Notes under the pieces: model-generated | Told to the model about the DNA's origin: nothing | Seen by the model: the letters and a program-made list of their open reading frames with translations, nothing else | The model's database searches: none | Shown: positions 1 to 6,550 of the stretch, in pieces | How the letters are laid out: the number at the start of each line of letters is the position of its first letter | Position numbering within the stretch: the first letter of the stretch is position 1 | Source of the DNA: Nephthysia sp036513515 | Lineage (GTDB): Bacteria; Chloroflexota; Dormibacteria; Dormibacterales; Dormibacteraceae | Length of the DNA: 64,000 bases | NCBI GenBank assembly: GCA_036513515.1 | Contig: DATBYW010000079.1 | Location: 10,891 to 74,890, forward strand | Direction: 5' to 3' | Translations under genes and position numbers: made by a program

Positions 1-1
1 C

Positions 2-622
2 GGCACCGCGCTGACCTACAAGGACTCAACGGTGAGCCCGAGCAAGGGCTACAACTACGAGGTCACGGCCGTCGACGCCGCCGGCAACGAGTCCGGGAAG
101 TCGTACCCTCCGGCCCCCGCGACCACCTCGGCGGCGCCGACGACGCAGACGTTTGCCTTCGACTCAGCAGCTGATGTCACCCTCGACCAGGTGAACGGCA
201 CCACCAACTACGGTTCCGACACCAAGCTGGTGGTCGACGGGAGCCCGGTCGACGACTTCCTCCTCAAGTTCAACCTGAGCACGACCGGCTGCTCGGCGGT
301 CACCACCGCGACGCTACGCCTGACCGACAAGGCGGACGGATCCGTCAAGGGCGGAGACTTCTACACCACGGCTTCCGGCTGGAGCGAGGGCACCGTCAAC
401 TGGAGCAACGCGCCGGCACGGGGCGTGCTCCTCGCCTCGCTGGGTCCGGTCGCCTCCGGCAGCACCTACACCGTGGACGTGACCAAGGGCGTGACCGCCG
501 TCAATGGGGAGGTCGACTTCCGTGTCTCCACCACCAGCGGCGACGGCGCGCATTACTACTCCAGGGAAGGCGCGGCCGGCAATTCAAGCCTCACGCCTCA
601 GCTGACCGTCACCTGCAGCTGA
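2..622 (+). CDS. C-terminal part of a secreted FnIII/CBM96 (DNRLRE-type) protein, 5' end outside window
   Basis: The reading frame is open from the first complete codon and ends at a TGA at 620-622, so only the last ~206 residues are present. The first ~35 residues look like the end of a fibronectin type III domain (a Gly-Tyr-Asn-Tyr-Glu-Val-Thr-Ala-Val-Asp pattern followed by Gly-Asn-Glu-Ser). After an Ala/Pro/Thr-rich linker comes a ~155-residue beta-rich domain with the DNRLRE/CBM96 signature: an 'NYGSDTKLVVDG' segment, 'FLLKFNLS', 'ATLRLTDK' and a GW-x-E-GTVNW segment. Such domains occur in large secreted or wall-associated bacterial proteins and are thought to bind carbohydrate. A related domain is found in the protein at 9862-12270. 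Catalytic domains, if any, lie upstream of the window. Family assignment is by eye. Confidence 0.75.
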   Translation, partial: GTALTYKDSTVSPSKGYNYEVTAVDAAGNESGKSYPPAPATTSAAPTTQTFAFDSAADVTLDQVNGTTNYGSDTKLVVDGSPVDDFLLKFNLSTTGCSAVTTATLRLTDKADGSVKGGDFYTTASGWSEGTVNWSNAPARGVLLASLGPVASGSTYTVDVTKGVTAVNGEVDFRVSTTSGDGAHYYSREGAAGNSSLTPQLTVTCS

Positions 623-635
623 CGGAGGCGCCTCC

Positions 636-671
636 GAGACCGGTGCTCACGGCACGACGAGCACCGGTCTC
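636..671. terminator. Bidirectional terminator hairpin
   Basis: A perfect 13-bp inverted repeat (GAGACCGGTGCTC at 636-648, its complement at 659-671) with a 10-nt loop lies just after the stop of the rightward gene and covers the last codons and stop of the leftward UspA gene. It can end transcription in both directions. There is no long T-run. Confidence 0.75.
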
Positions 672-1060
672 GTCGCGTGGCGCACCACGCGCTCGGAGAC
701 CGAGCCCATGAGGAACCGGCGAGCGGCGCCCATCCCCCTGTGGCCGAGGACGACGAGGTCGTAGTTGCCCTCTTCGGCGGTGTCGAGGATCTCCTCGGCC
801 GGCCTACCGACGCGGAGGCTGGTCTCAGCCTCGACGCCGGCGGCTGCCAGGATTGAGTTGGCCTCAGCCAGCTGACGCTCGTGTAGAGGCAAATCGCTCG
901 TCGGATCCACCGCGTCCGGAATCCGGGGCGCGGCGTCGAGCGCCGGAGCCACCCCGATGACCGTTATCGAGCTGCCGGGTTCTGCCCGGTAGAGCTTGGC
1001 AGCCCACTCGAGCGCCCTTTTAGCCTCACCTGACCCGTCGTAGCCGACCAGTATCTTCAC
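647..1060 (-). CDS. Universal stress protein (UspA family), single domain
   Basis: A 137-residue cytosolic Usp fold. The N-terminus MKILVGYDGSGEAKRAL is the typical first strand and helix. Near the C-terminus G-x2-G-x9-S (GHRGMGAARRFLMGSVSERV) is the ATP-binding motif of the ATP-binding Usp subclass, followed by the usual 'RPVLVVP' end. The GTG at 1060 was chosen because GGAGGG sits 7 nt upstream; an in-frame TTG five codons further up has no ribosome site. The gene is divergent from the NudC gene at 1192 and convergent with the preceding gene, sharing a hairpin with it. The role is inferred from family only: nucleotide binding under stress or growth arrest. A second Usp domain is fused to a UbiB kinase at 19544-21595. 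Confidence 0.93.
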   Translation of the reverse strand: MKILVGYDGSGEAKRALEWAAKLYRAEPGSSITVIGVAPALDAAPRIPDAVDPTSDLPLHERQLAEANSILAAAGVEAETSLRVGRPAEEILDTAEEGNYDLVVLGHRGMGAARRFLMGSVSERVVRHATRPVLVVP

Positions 1061-1191
1061 GGCGCATCCCTCCAACTACGCCGCCGCGGGGGATTCTTTC
1101 GACGGCCCGTCATTATGTAGCGCAAGTTGGGTCGACGCGGCAGGGAGCGTGCTCACGCCCGGGCTCCTGACCGGCCGATACTGGTTGTCAG

Positions 1192-2049
1192 GTGGCAGAT
1201 TCACTGGTCCCGATCATCGACCCGCAGGCGAGTCCGAAGCCCGGCTCCCTGGCCTTCGCCTTCGCCGGCAGCCGCATGGTGGCCGTGCGCTCCGAGGGCG
1301 TGCTTCGGGTGCCGGAGTACGGACACCTGAGCGAGCTCCTGGGGGATCCGCCGGACGCCGTCTACCTGGGACGGCTCGGCGATCGCGACTGCTTCGCGCT
1401 CTCCATACCGGAAGGGGCCGACCTGGGCACCGACCTGGTCGTGGCGGGGCTCCGCGAGCTGTACCCCGTCTTGCCCGAGCACCTCATGGCGGCGGCCGGG
1501 CGGGCGTTCCAGACCCTGGAGTGGTACCACGGGCACGCTTACTGCGGCCGCTGTGGGACGCCTACCGAGCTCTCAGGAACCGAGATGGCGAGGTCCTGCC
1601 CGGCCTGCGGCGCGCTTCACTTTCCGCGCGTCACGCCGGCCGTGATCATGCTGGTGGAGCGCGAAGGCGAGGTGTTGCTGGCCCGCAACCGGCGCTTCGC
1701 CGGTCCTTTCTACAGCGTGCTGGCGGGGTTCGTGGAACCCGGTGAGACGCTGGAGCAGGCGGTGGCCCGCGAGGTGGGCGAAGAGGCGGGCATCGAGATC
1801 GGCGACGTCCGCTACTTCGGCAGCCAGAGCTGGCCCTTTCCCAGCCAGCTGATGATCGGCTTCTTCGCGCGTCACAGTGCCGGTGAGGTCAAGGTGGACG
1901 GCTCGGAGCTGATAGAAGCAAGCTGGTTTCGACCGGAGCAGGTGGCCGCGGGAGAGATTCAGCTGCCGGGGCCTTTCAGCATCGCGCGGCGGTTGATCGA
2001 TCACTGGCTGCAACGCTCTTCTATAGACTCCCGGCGTGGGTTTGTGTGA
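1192..2049 (+). CDS. nudC: NAD(H) pyrophosphatase / NAD-cap hydrolase NudC
   Basis: A 285-residue Nudix hydrolase of NudC architecture. An N-terminal variable domain (1-100) precedes a zinc ribbon with two Cys pairs (CGRCG near residue 113 and CPACG near 135). The Nudix box GFVEPGETLEQAVAREVGEE follows at ~180-200 and fits G-x5-E-x7-R-E-x-x-E-E. The NudC-specific SQ-x-W-PFP-x-S segment is present as SQSWPFPSQLMIGF. These features predict hydrolysis of NAD(H) to NMN(H) and AMP and removal of NAD caps from RNA in the cytosol. The GTG start has only a weak ribosome site. The stop overlaps the start of the PHP gene by 14 nt, so the two are probably cotranscribed. Confidence 0.93.
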   Translation: MADSLVPIIDPQASPKPGSLAFAFAGSRMVAVRSEGVLRVPEYGHLSELLGDPPDAVYLGRLGDRDCFALSIPEGADLGTDLVVAGLRELYPVLPEHLMAAAGRAFQTLEWYHGHAYCGRCGTPTELSGTEMARSCPACGALHFPRVTPAVIMLVEREGEVLLARNRRFAGPFYSVLAGFVEPGETLEQAVAREVGEEAGIEIGDVRYFGSQSWPFPSQLMIGFFARHSAGEVKVDGSELIEASWFRPEQVAAGEIQLPGPFSIARRLIDHWLQRSSIDSRRGFV

Positions 2050-2719
2050 TCCGCATGTTCACACCACGTTCTCTGATGGGCGGCATACGCCGCGGCAGGT
2101 TGTGGACGTGGCCGCGCGGATTCCCGGGCTGGATACCGTCGCGATCACCGATCACGACTGCATAGAGGGGGCTCTTGAGGCGAGGCGCTACCTGGAGGCT
2201 CGCGGCTCCGCGCTGCACGTGATAGTGGGGGAGGAGGTGAGCAGCCGCGACGGCCACATCGTGGGCCTGTTCCTGCACCAGCTCGTGCGCCCCGCGATGT
2301 CGGCGCAGGACACGATCTCTGCGATACACGAACAGGGAGGGCTCGCGGTCGCGGTGCATCCCTTCCGGAATCCAGGACGGGAAGGGGTGGCTGAGCTCGC
2401 CGCCACACTACCCTTCGACGCGGTCGAGCTCCTGAACGGCGCGCCCACCCCGAGGGGGCGTTCGGCAAACCGCCGGGTGGCACGCCTCGACATCCGCGGC
2501 AAGCCGGTCACCGGCGGTTCGGACGCGCACATCAAGGAGATGGTGGCGGCCTGCAGCACGGAGTATCCCGGCTCGGGCCCCGAGGCCTTCAGAGAGGCTC
2601 TGACGGAGGCCCGCACGAAGCCGGCTCGGCGCCGCGTCAGCCTGCTTCCCTACCTGCGCTATGCCGGCCTCAAGGTGGCCCGCCACCCCCGAGCCCTCCG
2701 CGAACTCTGGCCCGCGTGA
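2036..2719 (+). CDS. PHP-domain metal-dependent phosphoesterase
   Basis: A 227-residue PHP-fold protein. The opening DPHVHTTFSDG carries the first metal-binding H-x-H motif, 'ITDHDCIEG' the second (DHD), 'VGEEVSSRDGHIVGLF' the third (E then H), and 'VAVHPFRN' and 'GSDAHIKEM' the last (H; D-x-H). This is the arrangement of small PHP proteins of the YciV/RNase AM group, which hydrolyse phosphoesters such as 3',5'-nucleoside bisphosphates or short RNA 5' ends; the substrate here cannot be read from sequence. The GTG start lies inside the end of nudC, which suggests translational coupling. If it acts on nucleotides, a pairing with NudC in RNA-end or nucleotide turnover would make sense, but that is inference. 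Confidence 0.88.
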   Translation: MGLCDPHVHTTFSDGRHTPRQVVDVAARIPGLDTVAITDHDCIEGALEARRYLEARGSALHVIVGEEVSSRDGHIVGLFLHQLVRPAMSAQDTISAIHEQGGLAVAVHPFRNPGREGVAELAATLPFDAVELLNGAPTPRGRSANRRVARLDIRGKPVTGGSDAHIKEMVAACSTEYPGSGPEAFREALTEARTKPARRRVSLLPYLRYAGLKVARHPRALRELWPA

Positions 2720-2734
2720 TTCAGTCTCGAGACT

Positions 2735-2773
2735 CTCCCCCGCGCAGTCGGGGGAGTACCCGGCCGTGCCGGG
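2735..2773. terminator. Tandem GC-rich hairpins after the NudC-PHP pair
   Basis: CTCCCCC at 2735-2741 pairs with GGGGGAG at 2750-2756 around an 8-nt loop. It is followed at once by CCCGGC/GCCGGG (2759-2764 with 2768-2773). The position just after the PHP stop fits a terminator. The same two-hairpin design recurs at 25553. Confidence 0.6.
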
Positions 2774-2819
2774 CGAGGGGGTCCCGCGCAGTCGGCGGTG
2801 GTAGCTCTCACAGCAAGTC

Positions 2820-2878
2820 AGGCTGTTGACGCCCCCCACCCAACCCTCCCCCCGCGGGCGGGGAGGACGTTAAGGGTG
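2820..2878. repeat. GC-rich palindromic REP-like element, copy 1
   Basis: A CCTCCCC...GGGGAGG palindrome (core 2846-2867) with a C-rich flank. Its reverse complement, with a (G)GTTGGGTGGGGGG flank, matches the arrangement of the element at 35029-35085, so the two look like copies of one intergenic repeat family. Confidence 0.5.
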
Positions 2879-3256
2879 CACGTCTGTTCTCATGCATCGG
2901 GACCAGGCGGGCGGGCGTTTGGTAGCGGGTAACAGCTTTTAAGTCATAGTCTGGCCAGCCGGCGTGGACAGATTCGAGAAGCGGCAGTCTCTCATGCGGA
3001 CGCATTAGTTGGTAGTCATACCAACGCAGGTTCGACACACCGCGACATAGGTATGCGCGCTTAGACGCGCGACCATTCATCTGCCTGACAAGGGCCCGTC
3101 CTCTGCGTACGAGGGGATAGTCCGCATGCACGTTGTTGACGCGTAGGGGGCCGTCTTAGCCTGCTGAAGTCTCGCCGGCTCACTGGGCTTATTTGGCGCC
3201 CGAGCCGGCGGCGAGTTTTTGACACCAGGAGTTTGGCATTCAGTGATCGAAAAGCG

Positions 3257-4822
3257 ATGGACTTGTTGCGGCGCGGGTTGTTTGACCGGGTGACGTCTGG
3301 TCTTTTGGAGGCTGATCAGGAGCATGGCCATGCGCCCCGAACGGTGCCCCGGAAATCGGCCCCCCGGCTGTCTGTCGTGGTGCCGACTCGCAACGAGGCC
3401 GCCAACCTCTGCCAGCTCAGGGGCGAGCTGGAGAGGGCGCTCGCCGGGGTCGACCACGAGGTCATCGTGGTTGACGACTCGTCCGACGCCACCACCCGCC
3501 CGCTGCTGGCACGAATCTCGTCGGAGGCCCCGCACTGGCGTGTGGTGGAGCGTTCACCGGCGGAGCAGACAGGGCTGGCGACGGCGGTGACCACCGGGCT
3601 GGCCCTGGCTCGGGGCGACGCGGTCTGCGTCATGGACGGCGATCTCCAGCACCCTCCGGAGGTCGCGCCCCGGCTGCTGCGGGCCGTCGAGGCAGGGGCG
3701 GACCTGGCCGTAGCCTCCCGTTACGTCGAAGGCGGTGAGGCCACCGGTCTGGTCAGCGGCTATCGCCAGCTGGTCAGTCGAGGCTCTCGCTGGGCCGCCT
3801 TCGCCACGTTCCCGGAGTCGCGCCGGACCAGCGACCCGCTCACCGGCTTCTTCTGCGTTCGGCGCTCTGCCGTCGCCGGCCTGGAGCTGCGGCCAGTGGG
3901 CTTCAAGGTCCTGCTCGAGCTCCTGGTCCTCTGCCCGGGGCTGAAGACGGTGGACGTGCCCTTCGTCTTCGGGCGCCGGCTCGAAGGGCAGTCCAAGGCG
4001 AGCGCACGGCAGGGCCTGCTCTTCCTCCGGCACCTGGTCTCTCTGTTTCTGCACGTGCCGGAGAGCTCTCACGCGCTGAAGTTCGCCCTGGTCAGCCTCT
4101 GCAGCCTGGCCGTCTTTCAGGGCGCCTTCGATTTCCTGGCGCGCACCGCCCTGCCCCAGCTGGTGATCTGGGCGGCAGCCTCGCTGGTCAGCTCGCTGCT
4201 CAATGCGGTCCTGCAGCGACATCTGACCTTCCGCAGCCACTGGCGCCGCCCCCTGCTCTACCGGGCGTTCGGGTCGAGCGGCAGCCTGGCGGGCCTTGCG
4301 GTCTACGCCGCCCTGCTCTGGGCCAGCCCGCGACATCCCACCTTGACGGCCGGCGTGGCCCAGGCCATAGCCCTCGCCATTCCCATGACGGTGAACCTGC
4401 TGAGCGTCCGGCGCTGGTTCAGGGTCGGCACCGCCGGCTCTGCCAACAGGCTGGAGGAGCTGGGCCGCCGGCTGGAGGTGGACACCGCCTGGTGGAGCGA
4501 GCCGGCGCCTGAGCCGCTCGATGCCAGACGGCGCGAACTGGCCCCCGCCGGGCTCGAGGAGCTGATAAGGCACTGCGCCGCCTCGACCATCCCGGACCTG
4601 GTCGTCCAGTCTCCGTCGGACCGGCCGCAGCCCCGCCGGAACATCGAGTCGCTGTCCGCGATCATCGTGCCCAAGCCGGAGGTGGGCCGCGTTGCGGTCC
4701 TGGTCCGGCGAAGCGTCAAACCGTTCACCGCCGCCGACCTGGAGCAGGCCGTCCGCCTCCTCCACGGGTCGGGACTGGACGCCGAGGGCGCGGCCCTTCC
4801 GCTGAGGGTGGCGAAGCCTTGA
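3257..4822 (+). CDS. Polyprenyl-phosphate glycosyltransferase (GT2) fused to a GtrA-like membrane domain
   Basis: About 521 residues. Residues ~30-260 form a dolichol-phosphate-mannose-synthase-like GT2 domain: LSVVVPTRNEAANL at the start, VVDDSSDATT, and the metal-binding DGD in VMDGDLQHPPE. It should transfer a sugar from a nucleotide donor to a polyprenyl phosphate on the inner membrane face. Residues ~270-390 contain four hydrophobic helices of the GtrA/DPMS type. The last ~130 residues are soluble and unassigned. The ATG at 3257 was chosen; an in-frame TTG at 3233 is possible, but AGGAG sits only 1 nt before it. The stop overlaps the next start (TTGA). It is the first gene of a run to 12270 that looks devoted to surface glycans. 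Confidence 0.88.
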   Translation: MDLLRRGLFDRVTSGLLEADQEHGHAPRTVPRKSAPRLSVVVPTRNEAANLCQLRGELERALAGVDHEVIVVDDSSDATTRPLLARISSEAPHWRVVERSPAEQTGLATAVTTGLALARGDAVCVMDGDLQHPPEVAPRLLRAVEAGADLAVASRYVEGGEATGLVSGYRQLVSRGSRWAAFATFPESRRTSDPLTGFFCVRRSAVAGLELRPVGFKVLLELLVLCPGLKTVDVPFVFGRRLEGQSKASARQGLLFLRHLVSLFLHVPESSHALKFALVSLCSLAVFQGAFDFLARTALPQLVIWAAASLVSSLLNAVLQRHLTFRSHWRRPLLYRAFGSSGSLAGLAVYAALLWASPRHPTLTAGVAQAIALAIPMTVNLLSVRRWFRVGTAGSANRLEELGRRLEVDTAWWSEPAPEPLDARRRELAPAGLEELIRHCAASTIPDLVVQSPSDRPQPRRNIESLSAIIVPKPEVGRVAVLVRRSVKPFTAADLEQAVRLLHGSGLDAEGAALPLRVAKP

Positions 4823-5298
4823 GCGCTCTCAGCCCGGCACCGTTGGAGGGCGCCGGCGGCGCGCCGATCGCCGCCTGGATCCGCTGGTGGAGCTCGGCCG
4901 GCGCCTTCGGCCTCGTAGGTCTGAGCGGCATCGCGGTCAACCAGGCGCTGCTTGCGGCCCTGGTCTCGGGGGCACGCCTCAACTACCTCGTGGCCGCCGT
5001 GCTGGCGAGCGCGGGCTCCAGCACCTGCAACTTCCTGCTCACCGAGCGCTGGGTCTTCAGAGGCCGGCGCCGGGGCGGAGCGCTGAGGCGGTTCCTGGGC
5101 TACTCCGCCCTGACTCTCGGCTCGACGCCGGTGCGGCTGCCAATCCTCTACGTCCTCACCTCGCTGCACGGCGTCCATTACCTGCTCTCGAACCTGGTCG
5201 CCATCGTCGCTGTCTTCGGGGGCCGCTACCTCGTTTCGGACCTCCTGATCTGGCGGCAGCACGTCACACCGAACCTGGAGGTCAACGTCACCGAATGA
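4819..5298 (+). CDS. GtrA family membrane protein
   Basis: A 159-residue protein with four predicted transmembrane helices and GtrA features: an N-terminal 'FGLVGLSGIAVNQALLAAL' helix, the 'TCNFLLTERWVF' segment (F-x-L-N/T-x-x-W-x-F signature) and a C-terminal 'NLVAIVAVFGGRYLVSDLLIW' segment. GtrA proteins are thought to flip polyprenyl-phosphate sugars across the membrane or to help the paired glycosyltransferase, here probably the GT2 just upstream, which already carries a GtrA-like domain of its own. Starts at TTG within the TTGA overlap with the upstream stop; its own stop overlaps the next gene by ATGA. Confidence 0.87.
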   Translation: MSALSPAPLEGAGGAPIAAWIRWWSSAGAFGLVGLSGIAVNQALLAALVSGARLNYLVAAVLASAGSSTCNFLLTERWVFRGRRRGGALRRFLGYSALTLGSTPVRLPILYVLTSLHGVHYLLSNLVAIVAVFGGRYLVSDLLIWRQHVTPNLEVNVTE

Positions 5299-6497
5299 AC
5301 GAGTCCCGTCACCGCTACGACATCGAGGGCATCATCCGGATCCGATCCGCCGTGCGGCTGCCGGAGCTCGAGTTCGCGCGCTCGCATCGACCCCTCAAAC
5401 CCGACCTGGTCATAGAGCGCGGCCTGGTCGGCGCCCCCCTGCCCAGAGCTCGCCGGTCCCTGGTGTCGGAAGCAGGGCGGATCACCTGGCGGGAGCACCT
5501 GGGAAGCCTGGGCGCGAACTTCCGCATCGAGTTCGGAGAACCGATCCGGATAACCGTCGGTCCGCTCCTGACGGTGTCCCCGCACGTGGTCTACACGAAC
5601 CTCGTCGAGCCGCTGCTCCGCTTCATGCTGGTCCGGCGCGGGCGCGTGCTGCTCCACGCGGCAACAGTCGTCCTCGGCGGCCAGACGGTCATGCTCTCGG
5701 CGGAGACCGACACCGGCAAGACGACCACGATCCTCCGCCTCCTCCAGGAGCACGGCGGCACCTTCTACTCCGACGACATGGTCCTGGTGGATCCCAACGG
5801 CTGGGTGACGCGGTATCCGAAGCCGCTGACGATCAGTGCGCACACCGTCCGCGCGACGCCCCGGAACCGCCTGAGCCTGGGCAAGCGGCTGGCCCTCCCA
5901 CTCCAGAGCCGCCTGCACTCTCGCGGCGTGCGGGGGGCGGGCAAGCGGATGGGGAGCCTGAACCTGCCCATCATGTCGCTGAACGCGGCGATACAGGCCG
6001 TCGTCCCGCCGCCCAAGTACGCCGTCACCGACCTGGTGGACTGCGAGATGGGGCGGCGGACCCGCCTGGAACACGTGTTCCTGATCGAGCGCGGCGAGCA
6101 GACGGAGATCGGGCAGGTGACGGGCTCGGAGGCTGTGGAGGCCCTGATCCGCAACACAGAGGACGCCTACGGCTTCCCGCCCTATCCCATTCTCGCCCGC
6201 CACATATGCATCGACGGCATGGGTCTCGCGGGTCTCCGGCGGCGGGAGCGGGCCATCCTCGAATCGGCTCTGGGTGACCGTGACCTGACCCGGATCGTCG
6301 CGGCGGACTACGGATGGGCGGACATCATCGTGCAGCGCCTCGGACTCGACGAGGCCCTCCAGCCCGCGCTGGAGGCGCTGGCTCCGGTGGAGCGGTCCCT
6401 GACCCCCGTGCAGCTGTCGCCGCTCACGGAGGGCCCTGGCGACGCATCCTCCAGGCCCGAGACCGAGCCGGAACCAGTCGCTTCGGGCCGCCCTTGA
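5295..6497 (+). CDS. HPr-kinase-like P-loop protein
   Basis: About 400 residues. The ATG at 5295 forms an ATGA overlap with the GtrA stop, which fixes the start although the frame is open far upstream. The centre has a P-loop (AETDTGKTTT, residues ~135-145) after 'LLHAATVVLGGQTVML', then 'GGTFYSDDMVLVDPNG', the acidic second strand typical of HPr kinase/phosphorylase-like ATPases. Such orphan HprK-like proteins occur in capsule and peptide-modification loci without HPr; their substrates are mostly unknown. The N-terminal ~90 residues and the C-terminal ~120 show no domain I can name, and the extreme C-terminus is Glu/Pro-rich. Its position between GtrA and PMT genes suggests a function in glycan synthesis, but that is inferred. 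Confidence 0.7.
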   Translation: MNESRHRYDIEGIIRIRSAVRLPELEFARSHRPLKPDLVIERGLVGAPLPRARRSLVSEAGRITWREHLGSLGANFRIEFGEPIRITVGPLLTVSPHVVYTNLVEPLLRFMLVRRGRVLLHAATVVLGGQTVMLSAETDTGKTTTILRLLQEHGGTFYSDDMVLVDPNGWVTRYPKPLTISAHTVRATPRNRLSLGKRLALPLQSRLHSRGVRGAGKRMGSLNLPIMSLNAAIQAVVPPPKYAVTDLVDCEMGRRTRLEHVFLIERGEQTEIGQVTGSEAVEALIRNTEDAYGFPPYPILARHICIDGMGLAGLRRRERAILESALGDRDLTRIVAADYGWADIIVQRLGLDEALQPALEALAPVERSLTPVQLSPLTEGPGDASSRPETEPEPVASGRP

Positions 6498-6550
6498 GGA
6501 TCACCCAGGAGACGCCTTCGAGCAAGGGCGTAGTGCGAGGGAAGGGAACG

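Larger units (their letters stand above)
2720..3256. other. Intergenic stretch of ~540 bp: GC-rich hairpins, then lower-GC DNA without a secure gene
   Basis: The first ~150 nt hold consecutive GC-rich inverted repeats (2735-2756, 2759-2773, 2846-2867) listed separately. From about 2880 to 3220 base composition drops visibly below that of the flanking genes. A leftward open frame (2808-3131) contains a stretch reading like protein (NLRWYDYQLMRPHERL, then RYQTPARLV), weakly like the C-terminal end of an integrase-core transposase, but it runs into the hairpin repeat and has no partner features. I cannot call a gene here. Confidence 0.5.

Noticed and set aside
3020..3060. A T-arm-like GGTTCGA segment
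   Set aside because: No acceptor stem, anticodon arm or D arm could be paired around it, so it is not a tRNA.
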